From the NCBI RefSeq assembly GCF_001412655.1, contig NZ_CP012996.1, positions 3,782,001 to 3,846,000 of the forward strand: DNA of 64,000 nt. The letters are read 5' to 3'. The translations under genes were made by a program, and so were the position numbers. This document shows positions 54,286-63,315 of this stretch, in pieces; the stretch's first letter is position 1; every line of letters starts with the position of its first letter. This stretch comes from Pedobacter sp. PACM 27299. GTDB lineage: Bacteria; Bacteroidota; Bacteroidia; Sphingobacteriales; Sphingobacteriaceae. The notes under the pieces were generated by a model. That model was not told the DNA's origin. It ran no database searches and saw nothing but the letters and a program-made list of their open reading frames with translations.

Positions 54286-55382
54286 TTATTCCTTAAAAGT
54301 CAGCACAAACTTCACCCCTTCATTCACCTTACTTTCGACTTCAATATGGCCTCCTAAACTATTAATATGGTTATAGATCAAGAAAAGACCCACACCTTTA
54401 CTCTCTGCGTGACTGTGAAATGTCTGATGCAGGCCAAACACCTTATGTTTAACGCTTTCCATGTCAAAACCCAGCCCCTGATCAGTAAAAATCAATTGCC
54501 GGTTGCCATCTGCTCTTTTTGTCGCAATAGAAATATCAGGATAGGCACCTGGCTTCGCATACTTGATTGAATTAGTGATCAAATTCAGGAATATACTGTC
54601 CATGTAAACCTTATTAAAATTGATAGTATCGAATTCAGAAAAATCAACATTAATGAGCGCCTTCGAGTCTGATATTAATGAATTAATAGAATAAAAAACA
54701 CCTTTCAATGAGTGGTGAAGATTCAAATTTTCTGTCGGCACATGCACACTCTTTTTTGAGAGGCCGCATCCAGATAATAATTTAAACGGCCCTTCAGGTC
54801 CTCTGTTGTTGATTTTAATACATTGATGAGCTCGACGGTCTCCATATCTTCAACTTTAGAAACATCTAAAAGATGGAATAAGGAAATCAAATTATTTACA
54901 GGTGCCCTCAAATCATGCGAGGCCATTTGTGTCAAATGCTGCAGCTCTTCATTGATCTTGGAAAGACTGATCAAAAGGTGGTTGCGTTCTTCTTCAATTT
55001 TCTTTTTGTGCGTTATATTCTTAGCAACTGCATAGACCAGCTTAGATTCCGTAACAGGAATTGATGTCCAGGATAACCATATCACTTCCCCCTTCTTGGT
55101 GACATAACGATTTTCGAAATTTAATAATGGAATATTTTCCCTGAGATCGGTTCGATGGTCTTCTGTCCTATGCCGATCTTCCACATAGACAAAATCATTA
55201 ATTGGTCTTGAAAATAACTCTTCATCTGAGTAGCCCAGCAGTTTAGATACTGCAGGATTAATTCTCCTAAAGTAGCCATCAAAGCCGGCAATGCACATCA
55301 AATCCTGGCAAACTTCAAAAAAAGGCTCAGTATCAAACCTTTCTTCAAAAGCTCCATTTTGATGATTTACTTTAGATGTCAT
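54286..55382 (-). pseudogene. PAS-domain sensor histidine kinase split by a frameshift
   Basis: Two adjoining frames make one kinase. The upstream part (55382 to 54723) has a PAS domain (about 25-130, FDGYFRRINPAVSKLLGY, KGEVIWLSW) and the HisKA phosphoacceptor helix (MASHDLRAPVNNL). It ends in an unnatural VCMCRQKI. The downstream part (to 54286) has the ATPase domain: N box NLITNSIKYAKPG, G1 FTDQGLGFD, and GVGLFLIYNHINSLGG. The frames join at an A6 run (T at 54752-54757 on +); one more A gives a continuous QKKSVHVPTENL. Options are a true inactivating deletion, a sequencing error, or a -1 slip on the A-run. No response regulator is adjacent. Confidence 0.85.
54752..54757 (-). other. Frameshift site (A6 run) in the histidine kinase gene
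   Basis: Leftward CAA AAA AGA in the first frame; a -1 shift or one inserted A gives AAG AGT GTG and continues into the ATPase domain. The run is long enough to slip. Confidence 0.7.
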
Positions 55383-55649
55383 ACCCTATTGTGCTTGCTT
55401 ATTTGCGATTTATTACGCTCCCTAGCACTAAATTTACTAAAGTTTGGTCACTTATTCATTTTGTTCAGTGCATAATTAATCATTCCTCCCACTATTCCTA
55501 GAGAAATTGTGCTTATACAACTGATGACCAATTGGCTTTAATTTGAAAAGCTCTTTTATAATTAAACCGAACGCTGTTCCTCTTTTTCCAATTTATCCTA
55601 AATCGAAAGATCGGCAGCGTCCGGCTTTAAAAATGGACTAAAGACATCG

Positions 55650-56009
55650 TTATTTTATCGTGTCTTTTTTCATGGAAGGTTTCATTGATTTTTTCATCTT
55701 CATAGGCATCATTTTGCCCATCATGTTTATTGAATTACCATTTTTCATCATCATGGTATTTCCGTCCTTCATTTTCACTGTACCATCAGTCATGACCATC
55801 GTTCCATTGTCCAGGGTCATTGGTTCCTTCATTTCGGTATGCGTACCATTTTTCATCACCCACATCTTACCGTCTTTCATCATGATGTGGTCTTTAGGAG
55901 GACTCATTTTATGAGTTTTCATTTTTTTGTGCATGGTAGTATCCTGTGCCACCACAGCACTGCAGGTCAACATGCCCAACGCTGTAATCATTAAAAATAA
56001 CTTTTTCAT
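55650..56009 (-). CDS. Met/Lys-rich exported protein (DUF6799-like)
   Basis: Exported protein of about 119 residues, started at the ATG at 56007-56009 (MKKLFLMITALGMLTCSA). The mature part is a chain of short repeats around D-G/N-G turns: IMMKDGKMWVMKNG, EPMTLDNGTMVMTDG, VKMKDGNTMMMKNG. It then has a Met/Lys tail ending SMKKDTIK. This matches what I recall of DUF6799. The methionine density suggests copper or other soft-metal binding, but that is inference from composition. Monocistronic. Confidence 0.78.
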   Translation of the reverse strand: MKKLFLMITALGMLTCSAVVAQDTTMHKKMKTHKMSPPKDHIMMKDGKMWVMKNGTHTEMKEPMTLDNGTMVMTDGTVKMKDGNTMMMKNGNSINMMGKMMPMKMKKSMKPSMKKDTIK

Positions 56010-56129
56010 AATCTTGGTTTTGATATGTTTTGTTTGAAGCAACCAACCAACACCTTAAATTTCAGCCGATTACTCAACTACAAAAACAACGCAGCAATCA
56101 TTATTGTTCTAATCTAAATACTAAAAAAC

Positions 56130-56693
56130 ATGAGAAAAGTGATTTATGGTATCAACCTGACTGCAGATGGCTGCTGCGACCATACCAAATTTAGTGGCAG
56201 TGAAGAGATCCAGGAGTATTTTGCGGATTTAATGAAAGATGTTGACCTCATCGTTTACGGTCGTAAAACTTATCAGCTGATGGGTCCGTATTGGCCTGAA
56301 ATTGCAAAAGATCAGTCGGCCACAAAATCAGAACAAGATTTTGCACAAACATTCAATGCCATTCACAAGGTGGTTTTTTCCAGATCATTAGCGCAGGTGG
56401 AAGAAAATACGACGCTTATTTCTGCGAACCTTAGGGAGGAATTCTTAAAACTGAAGCAGGCCACAGGAAAAAACATATCAGTTGGCGGGCTAAACTTGCC
56501 TGCCCAATTGATCGCCCTTGGCCTGGTAGATGAATTTTATTTTGTCGTTCACCCGATCATTGTCGGGCCAGGAAGAAGGTTATTTGAGGATATAAGCCTT
56601 GCCAACTCGCTAAATTTAACGCTGCAAGACTCGAAAACATTGCAATCTGGATGTGTGGCACTTCATTACTTGAAAATTATTCCGAAACAGTAA
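56130..56693 (+). CDS. RibD C-terminal/dihydrofolate reductase-family protein
   Basis: A 187-residue cytoplasmic protein with the fold of the RibD reductase domain. Visible are VIYGINLTADGCCDH at the start, VYGRKTYQLMGPYWPE, VVFSRSLAQ, ISVGGLNLPAQLIALGLVDEF (NADP-binding region) and VHPIIVGPGRRLFE. Members are NAD(P)H-dependent reductases with mostly unknown substrates; it is not a standard FolA. Single gene, convergent with the peroxidase gene. Confidence 0.9.
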   Translation: MRKVIYGINLTADGCCDHTKFSGSEEIQEYFADLMKDVDLIVYGRKTYQLMGPYWPEIAKDQSATKSEQDFAQTFNAIHKVVFSRSLAQVEENTTLISANLREEFLKLKQATGKNISVGGLNLPAQLIALGLVDEFYFVVHPIIVGPGRRLFEDISLANSLNLTLQDSKTLQSGCVALHYLKIIPKQ

Positions 56694-56734
56694 TCATTCC
56701 CTGTTTTTTATATCACAAAACGGATCCAGCAAGC

Positions 56735-58597
56735 TTACTTACTTTCTAAACTCTCCATAAAAGCAATGATGTCCTTTTTCTCCTGATCGCTGAGCTGCAG
56801 ATTTTCCTCCGGAAGTGTTTGATTGCTCAGTTTTATTCCTAGTCCAGCAGCTCCCCCTTTATTATAAAACTCCATGACCTCGTCTAAAGTCGAGTAAGCG
56901 CCATTGTGCATATAAGGTGCTGTTTTTTTGATATTCCGGATGCTGGGAATTTTAAACGCATGTTTATAGGAATCAATCCCAATCACGCCATAATAACCTA
57001 CATCCGCGTCCAGCGTCTTATCTGTTACTGACACCGGCACGCCTAAAACTTCAGATTCACTTGTGATGTATTTAGGTGGCGTAACGCCATTAAACAAAGG
57101 GGCAAAATGACAGGTGGCACATTTCGCTTTTCCCATAAATAAGTTAAAGCCTTTCAATTCTTCCGCTGACAAGGCATTTTCATTACCTCTCATATATTCA
57201 TCAAACCGGCTATTGAGTTTAACCAGGCTGCGAACATAAGCAGCAAGGGCATTCGTCACCTGATCGGAGCTGATGCCTTTCTCTGTATTTCCAGGAAAAG
57301 TCTTTGCAAATAGCGACTGGTATGATTGATCCGCAGTAACATGCTTTATAATCGCATCCATCGAACCATCCATTTCCTGTTTGCTGCTGATCACATCACG
57401 CACCTGATCCTCCAGCGTTAGGGCCCTCATGTCATAGAAATAGTTGGATTGTAAAGCAGCATTCAGCAAGGTTGGCGCATTTCTCGTCAACAGTTTTACA
57501 GGGTCATTAATTTCTGTCTGCCTGGCTAATCCGTCCGTAAAAGCCAGATTAGGATGGTGACAAGAGGCACAGCTTCTGCTGCCATTACCAGATAATGCGG
57601 CATCAAAAAACAGTTTTTCACCTAAGCTTGCTTTTGCTACTGTAAACTGAAATTCAGGGCCCGGAGCAAATGCATCTGCATTAAATACATTGGTGTCAAA
57701 CAATGTTTTTGCATCCTGCCTCAGCATTCGGTTATATTTAATCTTAGGACCTGGCAGGGCCTGTTCCAATTCTGCGATTCCCGCACTCACCTTATTTCCG
57801 AACTGTGTAATAAATACGGCTCTGTCGAAGGAGTTAAAATCAGGATGATGGTTAAGGTAATTGATGGCAGCATCGAGATCATTTAACAAAGCCGTGTTTC
57901 CTTTTTTATTTGCATACAAAGAAAGGATATTCCTTAAGCTTTTTAAGGACTCAGCAGCCTCTGGAATACTGTTTAAAGCGATAGAATTGTCAAATCCAGT
58001 AATCCCCAAAGTAATGACCCTGAATACGGCTAACTTACTCGCATCTAAAATCCGCCAATCGGCAAACTGTTGGTCATGAAAATAAGAAATCAGGTAGTCT
58101 GTATTTGAGATTAAATGCCTGACTTCGGTGAGGAGTTTCACTTTACTTGCCTGATCATATTCCGGATAAATCATTTCCTCTATCACCTGTAAGCCAATCG
58201 GATCAATGGAACGCGCTAAAGAAGGGTCTAATAAATCCGCATTTTCAATTTCCTCTACAGGAGGGCCATTTAACCTCCTACTCAGATCGGCAGTAAAATA
58301 TTCTGACGCCCATTCAAACTTTTTGAACAGTAACCTTGATTTTAAAAAGGCCTGACGAACATGCTGTTCGTCAAGCCTATCTTTACTGACCTCCATTAAG
58401 AGGGTATCTTTTACATAATTCTGGAAGGATACCAGCTGACTGTAAACTTCTTTTTGAATCTTTATTTCCCGGGAACTGGCCGGTCTATCTTGAGTAGCAT
58501 TCGAATCAGCGGAGGTAAAACTGGCAACAAATAGCCCGGCAAACAGCAATGCTATTATTCCGCTGGTCTTAACATATCCTACTTTCTTCCTGATCAA
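56735..58597 (-). CDS. Diheme cytochrome c peroxidase with helical N-terminal domain
   Basis: Periplasmic protein of 620 residues. A hydrophobic N-terminal segment (about 12-30) exports it. Residues 40-300 are an all-helical region resembling imelysin-type domains (KEVYSQLVSFQNYVKD). The catalytic part (about 310-620) is MauG/CcpA-like, with two c-heme motifs CASCHH (about 346) and CATCHF (about 495), PTLLNAALQSNYFYDMRA, and a late MHNGAYSTLDEVMEFYNKGG. It would reduce H2O2 or oxidise a partner protein. The gene starts 6 bases after the phosphoesterase stop, so the two are in one operon. Confidence 0.93.
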   Translation of the reverse strand: MIRKKVGYVKTSGIIALLFAGLFVASFTSADSNATQDRPASSREIKIQKEVYSQLVSFQNYVKDTLLMEVSKDRLDEQHVRQAFLKSRLLFKKFEWASEYFTADLSRRLNGPPVEEIENADLLDPSLARSIDPIGLQVIEEMIYPEYDQASKVKLLTEVRHLISNTDYLISYFHDQQFADWRILDASKLAVFRVITLGITGFDNSIALNSIPEAAESLKSLRNILSLYANKKGNTALLNDLDAAINYLNHHPDFNSFDRAVFITQFGNKVSAGIAELEQALPGPKIKYNRMLRQDAKTLFDTNVFNADAFAPGPEFQFTVAKASLGEKLFFDAALSGNGSRSCASCHHPNLAFTDGLARQTEINDPVKLLTRNAPTLLNAALQSNYFYDMRALTLEDQVRDVISSKQEMDGSMDAIIKHVTADQSYQSLFAKTFPGNTEKGISSDQVTNALAAYVRSLVKLNSRFDEYMRGNENALSAEELKGFNLFMGKAKCATCHFAPLFNGVTPPKYITSESEVLGVPVSVTDKTLDADVGYYGVIGIDSYKHAFKIPSIRNIKKTAPYMHNGAYSTLDEVMEFYNKGGAAGLGIKLSNQTLPEENLQLSDQEKKDIIAFMESLESK

Positions 58598-58603
58598 TTT
58601 TAC

Positions 58604-59950
58604 TTATTTAAATGTCAAAGCGTTCCTGAATGGGTTCGCATTTTTATCTCTTTCTGCCAATGGCTTAATTCCCCATCTCTGTTCGATAAAAGAAAGAATA
58701 CTCAGGGTCTCATATTGCGTATGGTCTACAAAACCCTTTTTTGCGAATGGGCCGATCAAAATTGCAGGAATACGGCTTCCCGGCCCCCATCTGTCGATAA
58801 CTGGTGGCGCTACGTGGTCAAAAAATCCACCAAACTCATCATAAGTTAAGATTACTAAGGCATCGTTTCCATTAGGACCGTCTAATACCGCATTGATTAG
58901 GTTTACCGCAAGCTGCTCTGAAGAATATACAGCAGAGCCACCTGGATGTTCGTCATTTCCACCGCCTGGTTTCACAAAAGAAACACTTGGCAGGGCACCT
59001 TCTTTCGCGGCTTTAATGAAGTCATTTTGATCCTTCATGTGTGTTCTGCCCTCTTTACCCTCTTGAAAATTAGTGAAATAAAGGAAAGGCTCGTGGTTAT
59101 AAGCAAAGTTATTTTTTCTTCCAGCCACAGCATCATCCCATCCCTCAGAATACCAGGTCCAGGATACATTTTTTTCTGTTAGCTTGTCGCCAATAGTCGG
59201 CATAGTTTGAGATGGCAATAACTGAGTCGTATCTGATTTTGCAGGATAAGGTGCATTTCTTGAATAAACATGGTTCACCACATAACCATCAGGCGTAACG
59301 ATACCATCTTTGATTATTTTACCATCAGCATCTAATTTCGCAACCAATGATTCTGGTGCATTCGGCCAAACCGGTGCAGTAGCAGAGATCAGATAGACGT
59401 GGTTAAAATACGATCCGCCGAATACACTCTGAAAGAAATTATCACATAGGGTATATTTCTGGGCAAATGGGAACAAGGGTATTTTTTCCGTGTTGTAATA
59501 ACCCATTGCCAGTCCTTTTGAATCGTTATATGCTGCAAACTTATCCATCTTTCCGCCGTTAATCTGCAGTTTATTGTGGAAGAAGCGGTGCGTCACATCA
59601 GGCGTCGCCTTATCCGAAGGAACATATTGGTCTATATTAAACATTGCATTCGGCAAGTTTGTAGGGAAAGAATTGTTTCTAGGGATTTCAGGCAAGTATT
59701 GATAAGGCTTCCCATTCTCGTCTACTTGTATAAAGTTGCCTTTTTTAGCGTTTTTAATACCATTTGCCCCTTTGAACTCTCCATATAGGTTATCGAAACT
59801 GCGGTTTTCCATATAGATCACCACTAAGTGTTTTACCTGCCCGATACCATTATCAAATGAGGTCGTCTGCTGCTGGGCTTTTTTGCTGAGGCCGCAACTG
59901 CTGATCAGCAAAATGATCATAAACATATAAAAAAATCGCTGTAAATTCAT
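58604..59950 (-). CDS. Phospholipase C/acid phosphatase-family phosphoesterase (lipoprotein)
   Basis: A 448-residue lipoprotein (LLISSCGLSKK, Cys at about 19) of the alkaline-phosphatase-superfamily phosphoesterases that includes bacterial phospholipase C and AcpA. The metal-site motif is VIYMENRSFDNLYGEF (about 48-63); the later VILTYDEFGGFFDHVAPP and RIPAILIGPFAKKGFVDH are typical. It should cleave phosphomono- or diesters outside the inner membrane. It is the first gene of an operon with a diheme peroxidase. I recall these two families side by side in other Bacteroidota but do not know why. Confidence 0.92.
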   Translation of the reverse strand: MNLQRFFYMFMIILLISSCGLSKKAQQQTTSFDNGIGQVKHLVVIYMENRSFDNLYGEFKGANGIKNAKKGNFIQVDENGKPYQYLPEIPRNNSFPTNLPNAMFNIDQYVPSDKATPDVTHRFFHNKLQINGGKMDKFAAYNDSKGLAMGYYNTEKIPLFPFAQKYTLCDNFFQSVFGGSYFNHVYLISATAPVWPNAPESLVAKLDADGKIIKDGIVTPDGYVVNHVYSRNAPYPAKSDTTQLLPSQTMPTIGDKLTEKNVSWTWYSEGWDDAVAGRKNNFAYNHEPFLYFTNFQEGKEGRTHMKDQNDFIKAAKEGALPSVSFVKPGGGNDEHPGGSAVYSSEQLAVNLINAVLDGPNGNDALVILTYDEFGGFFDHVAPPVIDRWGPGSRIPAILIGPFAKKGFVDHTQYETLSILSFIEQRWGIKPLAERDKNANPFRNALTFK

Positions 59951-60100
59951 TCCGTTTTGTTTTTAAGACTCCATTAAATCACCTCCTTCGCATTTTTCAT
60001 CGCATTCGGTTTTCTATTTAGCTTACAAACATAAGGTATTATGCGACAAAGTTTCCGTCAAAATTTCGTTAGGAAAGTCCTGTTTGAGCAATTAGCTTCG

Positions 60101-60264
60101 CTACGTATTTGTCACTATTTTGATTTGAGCTCCTATTTGCTGCACTACATCCTGCTGTAAGAGAATTTCAGCATGCCCAGAGGTTTCATCATATTCATAA
60201 ATTGGATGAGGGGGGGGGCCAGTTTCTCATTTCCGGTGCTGATCATTATATTGAATGGATCCAT
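60101..60264 (-). pseudogene. Possible small gene broken at a C9 run
   Basis: Leftward from the ATG at 60262-60264 the frame reads MDPFNIMISTGNEKLAPP and reaches nine C (G at 60210-60218). Beyond it, the frame shifted by one continues HPIYEYDETSGHAEILLQQD to a stop at 60101-60103, with natural-looking composition. One more C would join them into about 54 residues. An unbroken + strand frame without a start codon overlaps the same DNA, so the call is tentative. It lies in the 450-base gap 59951-60401, where nothing else was seen. Confidence 0.35.
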
Positions 60265-60401
60265 GATGTTATTTTTAGTACTAGAAAAACAATCTCAGCT
60301 GCAAGTGGTTTCAGCAGTTCAAAATTAAACACGCAGGGAACCGTCAGCGAACTAACAATTTAGCTTGCAGGTTGTTTATTTGATAAAACAACACGTTCGT
60401 C

Positions 60402-60659
60402 ATGGATTATCAGGAAAAAAGTTTTAACATATCGGTAGAAATCAACCAGGGATTGGAGCCATTAACATTCACTATTATTCCCGTGGATGATGCTTCGCTC
60501 AGTACTGAAGGCGCATTAATCTTTAAAGTCACCAGAGACAAAGAAACACTGGCGATCCTTAAATTCGATCAGCCTCATTCCTGGCAGCAGCTGGAAGGCA
60601 AATTGGATCAAAATGATGTCAACGCAATTGGCCAAGCTATTGACACACATAATGGATAA
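60402..60659 (+). CDS. Small hypothetical protein
   Basis: An 85-residue cytoplasmic protein with alternating strands (FNISVEINQG, LTFTIIPVDD, ALIFKVTRDKETLAILKF) and a C-terminal helix (QNDVNAIGQAIDTHNG). It has a good ATG start and balanced composition. No known domain; short proteins of this kind recur in Sphingobacteriaceae. It is convergent with the next gene, 8 bases apart. Confidence 0.65.
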   Translation: MDYQEKSFNISVEINQGLEPLTFTIIPVDDASLSTEGALIFKVTRDKETLAILKFDQPHSWQQLEGKLDQNDVNAIGQAIDTHNG

Positions 60660-60667
60660 TTTAAAGG

Positions 60668-61456
60668 TTATCCACCGATCCTTTTAAGCTGAATATACAT
60701 TGCGGAACATTCTCCAATTTTGAGATAAGCATTCATGGAATTACCCGAATTTTGGATGGTAATTTCTCCATCACTTAATAGGCCCCCCACAGATGTAGGC
60801 AGGTTCAAAGTTTCTTTAGGCTCGGCATCAAGGTCGCCATCGCTGATTGCGCCGGTATTGTCTGCCCATTCAATTCCGTTTAAATTTATATAAACCAATT
60901 TTTCATCCAGGCTCCTGCTAAAGGTAACTTTACCTTTTAAGGTCCTGACTGAACTATTAAAACTGTAAACATAAGTTCCCTTAATTTTTGAGATCTTTAG
61001 AGTTAAACGACAGCCGGTCTTAGTATCAAATTTATAAGTACCCAACAGTTTTTTAGGCAAGCTGGGAATGCTTTTATTGGTTTCCTCTAATTGGATTGGA
61101 AAGTTCTTTTTTGTGGACAGGTCTTCCCATCTGCCAAGAAAACTGTTCTTGAGGAGTTTCCCTGTAATTTTCGCTTTTTTAATATTCTGGTCATCTAATT
61201 CATACAGCAGCAATTCGCCATTATCAATAATTCCTGTCAGGTTGATCTCTATCCCGATTTTATGGTAATAATAAAAGCCTGTTATTTTACCATTTATATT
61301 TTTCAAGTTAAAAACAACATCAATTTTATGGTTGATGCTGCCCACAAAAGTTTTATTAAAATCAACCGCTATCAAACTGGTTTTATCCATGCGGTGCGAT
61401 GCTTTCCCTGTGTTCAAAATACTGAGGAAAGCGACTAAAAAAAACAATCTCTTCAT
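60668..61456 (-). CDS. Secreted protein of unknown function
   Basis: A 262-residue protein with signal peptide (1-19, ending GKAS). The mature protein is strand-rich and Lys/Asn-rich. It seems to hold two related halves: FVGSINHKIDVVFNLKNINGKITGFYYY-like and LLGTYKFDTKTGCRLTLKISKIKGTYVY-like segments each pair a G-x-I/Y start with a K-I-x-G turn. No catalytic motif. It is 18 bases downstream of a lipoprotein gene on the same strand, so they probably form an operon. Confidence 0.72.
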   Translation of the reverse strand: MKRLFFLVAFLSILNTGKASHRMDKTSLIAVDFNKTFVGSINHKIDVVFNLKNINGKITGFYYYHKIGIEINLTGIIDNGELLLYELDDQNIKKAKITGKLLKNSFLGRWEDLSTKKNFPIQLEETNKSIPSLPKKLLGTYKFDTKTGCRLTLKISKIKGTYVYSFNSSVRTLKGKVTFSRSLDEKLVYINLNGIEWADNTGAISDGDLDAEPKETLNLPTSVGGLLSDGEITIQNSGNSMNAYLKIGECSAMYIQLKRIGG

Positions 61457-61474
61457 GATTTTAATCTTTAAATT

Positions 61475-61981
61475 CTACCCAGTTTTTCTGAAAAAAATGG
61501 GCGTTAATATAACCTCATTCTTTATTAAATTTGCTTCTATAAAGTCGCCAGTCTTTCTAACATATTGTAGGCGTGTATTTTCCATTGCATTAGAAGAATA
61601 ATAGGCCCCATATTCGCAGTGATAAGGATTGTCTTTTACATCATTTGTAAAAATGGAAACCAATAGCAGTTTTTTAGAATTTGTATCTGGCTTTTGATAG
61701 CCGAAAATCCTGTAATCAGCCCTAATATTTTCGAACATATTTAACGAACTGTCACTTCTGTAGACAATCGCTTTTTGAATAGACTCCTCGTTAATTTCAT
61801 TTTGAACCACCGCTTCAGAATTTTCTGTTTTGGTTGGACTAGGCTTAAGGGAATCTTTTTGTATGGATTCCACTTTATTTGATGAGCTGGATGTATCTGC
61901 TAATGTAATGTTGTTCTTTTTTTGAGTATCCCCACAGCCAAAAATTAAAACCAGGAAAAGAGGTAAGAGCAGTTTGTTCAT
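61475..61981 (-). CDS. Lipoprotein of unknown function
   Basis: A 168-residue lipoprotein (LVLIFGCGDTQKK, Cys at about 16). A low-complexity Ser/Lys/Glu-rich linker (about 25-70) precedes a small domain with RIFGYQKPDTNSKKLLLVSIF, NPYHCEYGAYYSS and EVILTPIFF. The family is not recognised. It precedes the secreted protein gene at 60668 in the same direction; the pair may act together outside the inner membrane. Confidence 0.72.
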   Translation of the reverse strand: MNKLLLPLFLVLIFGCGDTQKKNNITLADTSSSSNKVESIQKDSLKPSPTKTENSEAVVQNEINEESIQKAIVYRSDSSLNMFENIRADYRIFGYQKPDTNSKKLLLVSIFTNDVKDNPYHCEYGAYYSSNAMENTRLQYVRKTGDFIEANLIKNEVILTPIFFRKTG

Positions 61982-62073
61982 ATTAATAGTTTTTTGTCGA
62001 TTTGTGTGTTTTAAAACTCGTTCCTGAGTATATTTTTGTCAGTAATCTATAAAAAGATCCTCTAAATTCTGAG

Positions 62074-62580
62074 CTAGGTTCTATTTTTAAAATATTGAGA
62101 GATTTCAAAAGACCAATCTCCACCGTAGCCAAATAATACAGAAACAATGAACAGGATGATGAAATAAACGATGATTTGTTTGAGCAGTTTATAACGTTTG
62201 AGATCCTTCAAAAAGTAGAAATTAACGATCATAAATAGGATCGCAGTCACCACACCAGAAGGCACCCCCAGCCAAACGGCGATAAAGCTTGCAAATGTAA
62301 CAGGAGGATAAGCCACATAAAAACAAACGCCACCAAAAATAGTGCTAAAGAAAAGGAACAGGAGCCCTTTGAAAAAATCTTTGCCCAACAAGCCAATCAT
62401 CAGCAGCAACAGCGCCAGAAACAGGCCGAGAAAGGTATAAGTGAAATCCTCCAGGAAATTACTTTCTTCTTTTTGAATGGGAAAAATTACGCAGGTGCTG
62501 ATCAAAAGGGTTAAAATCCCTGCCATCAGTATCACCTTTCTCGGAGTAGAAAGATTTGTTAATAATTTGGTGTTTATCAT
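62074..62580 (-). CDS. Small multi-pass membrane protein
   Basis: A 168-residue inner-membrane protein with about five hydrophobic segments (VILMAGILTLLIS; FTYTFLGLFLALLLLMIGLLG; GLLFLFFSTIFGGVCFYVAY; VVTAILFMIVNFYF; IIVYFIILFIVSVLFGY). No known family. Together with the 99-residue membrane protein upstream it belongs to a run of orphan genes near the right edge. Confidence 0.7.
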   Translation of the reverse strand: MINTKLLTNLSTPRKVILMAGILTLLISTCVIFPIQKEESNFLEDFTYTFLGLFLALLLLMIGLLGKDFFKGLLFLFFSTIFGGVCFYVAYPPVTFASFIAVWLGVPSGVVTAILFMIVNFYFLKDLKRYKLLKQIIVYFIILFIVSVLFGYGGDWSFEISQYFKNRT

Positions 62581-62646
62581 CAGTTAAGAGGTAATTTTAT
62601 AGAATCATCCATTTGATTTCTAGCCTATATTTTATTTAAATAATTA

Positions 62647-62946
62647 CTAAAGATGATCTAAATACAAGATTAAAAAAAACAGTAAGGCTAAAACTGCGGC
62701 GACATAAACACTGGTTAATCCATCACTAATTCGCTGTTTTACGAAAAGATAAACAGCTTCGACGATTAGCAATCCAATCCAGCCAACTACTAAAATAACG
62801 GGTAAAAACTTCTCCATATTTGGAGACATTCCACTATTACCGCTCTGTCTGTCGCCAAACATCGCTCCTGCGAAAAAAGCTAGTGGTAGTCCACCAATAA
62901 AAAGTCTTAAAAAAAAGCGTTTTGCGAGTTCGGTTCTTAATTGCAT
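62647..62946 (-). CDS. Small membrane protein
   Basis: A 99-residue protein with three hydrophobic segments (LFIGGLPLAFFAGAMFG; FLPVILVVGWIGLLIVEAVYLFV; VYVAAVLALLFFLILYL). No recognisable domain. It is 66 bases upstream of another small membrane protein in the same direction. Confidence 0.68.
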   Translation of the reverse strand: MQLRTELAKRFFLRLFIGGLPLAFFAGAMFGDRQSGNSGMSPNMEKFLPVILVVGWIGLLIVEAVYLFVKQRISDGLTSVYVAAVLALLFFLILYLDHL

Positions 62947-63315
62947 TTCATCATTCTCAATTTAGCTCGTGCAATAGGTATGCCACAGCTTACACCCATA
63001 CTTTCTGAAATGTGCTGTTCATGAAAAAAACCACTCCGTAAAACGATGCAGAGCAGCGTTACTGGCTTGCATGACTCCGTATTGACCCCTTATTTATCAG
63101 GATTCTTGTGGCTTATTGCTTGGAGGTTGATAGGGTCTAAATGGGCCTATATCCCTATCAAGCCCTTTAAAAACCCTCAAAAACTTTCTTTTAATACTTT
63201 AAATAATATAGCCTCAATGGCCAAATACCCCAAACATTATACCTACATCGACTGAGCTACACAAAACTGAATATCAGCCACTTACATGTAGCTAACCACC
63301 AAAATACTCAGCAGA
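62947..63315. other. Intergenic stretch with no convincing gene
   Basis: About 370 bases between a leftward membrane protein and the rightward DUF6266 gene. An ATG frame at 63046-63255 exists but its composition is unlike neighbouring proteins. The missing N-terminal half of the DUF6266 protein was looked for here in all frames and not found. Confidence 0.45.

Noticed and set aside
54158..54376. 72-codon + frame beginning MPTVDFVQV
   Set aside because: Its 3' half is antisense to the kinase ATPase domain; the remaining part is too short to support a gene.
63046..63255. 69-codon + frame upstream of the DUF6266 gene
   Set aside because: No family features, no signal peptide, no relation to the missing DUF6266 N-terminus; composition looks random.
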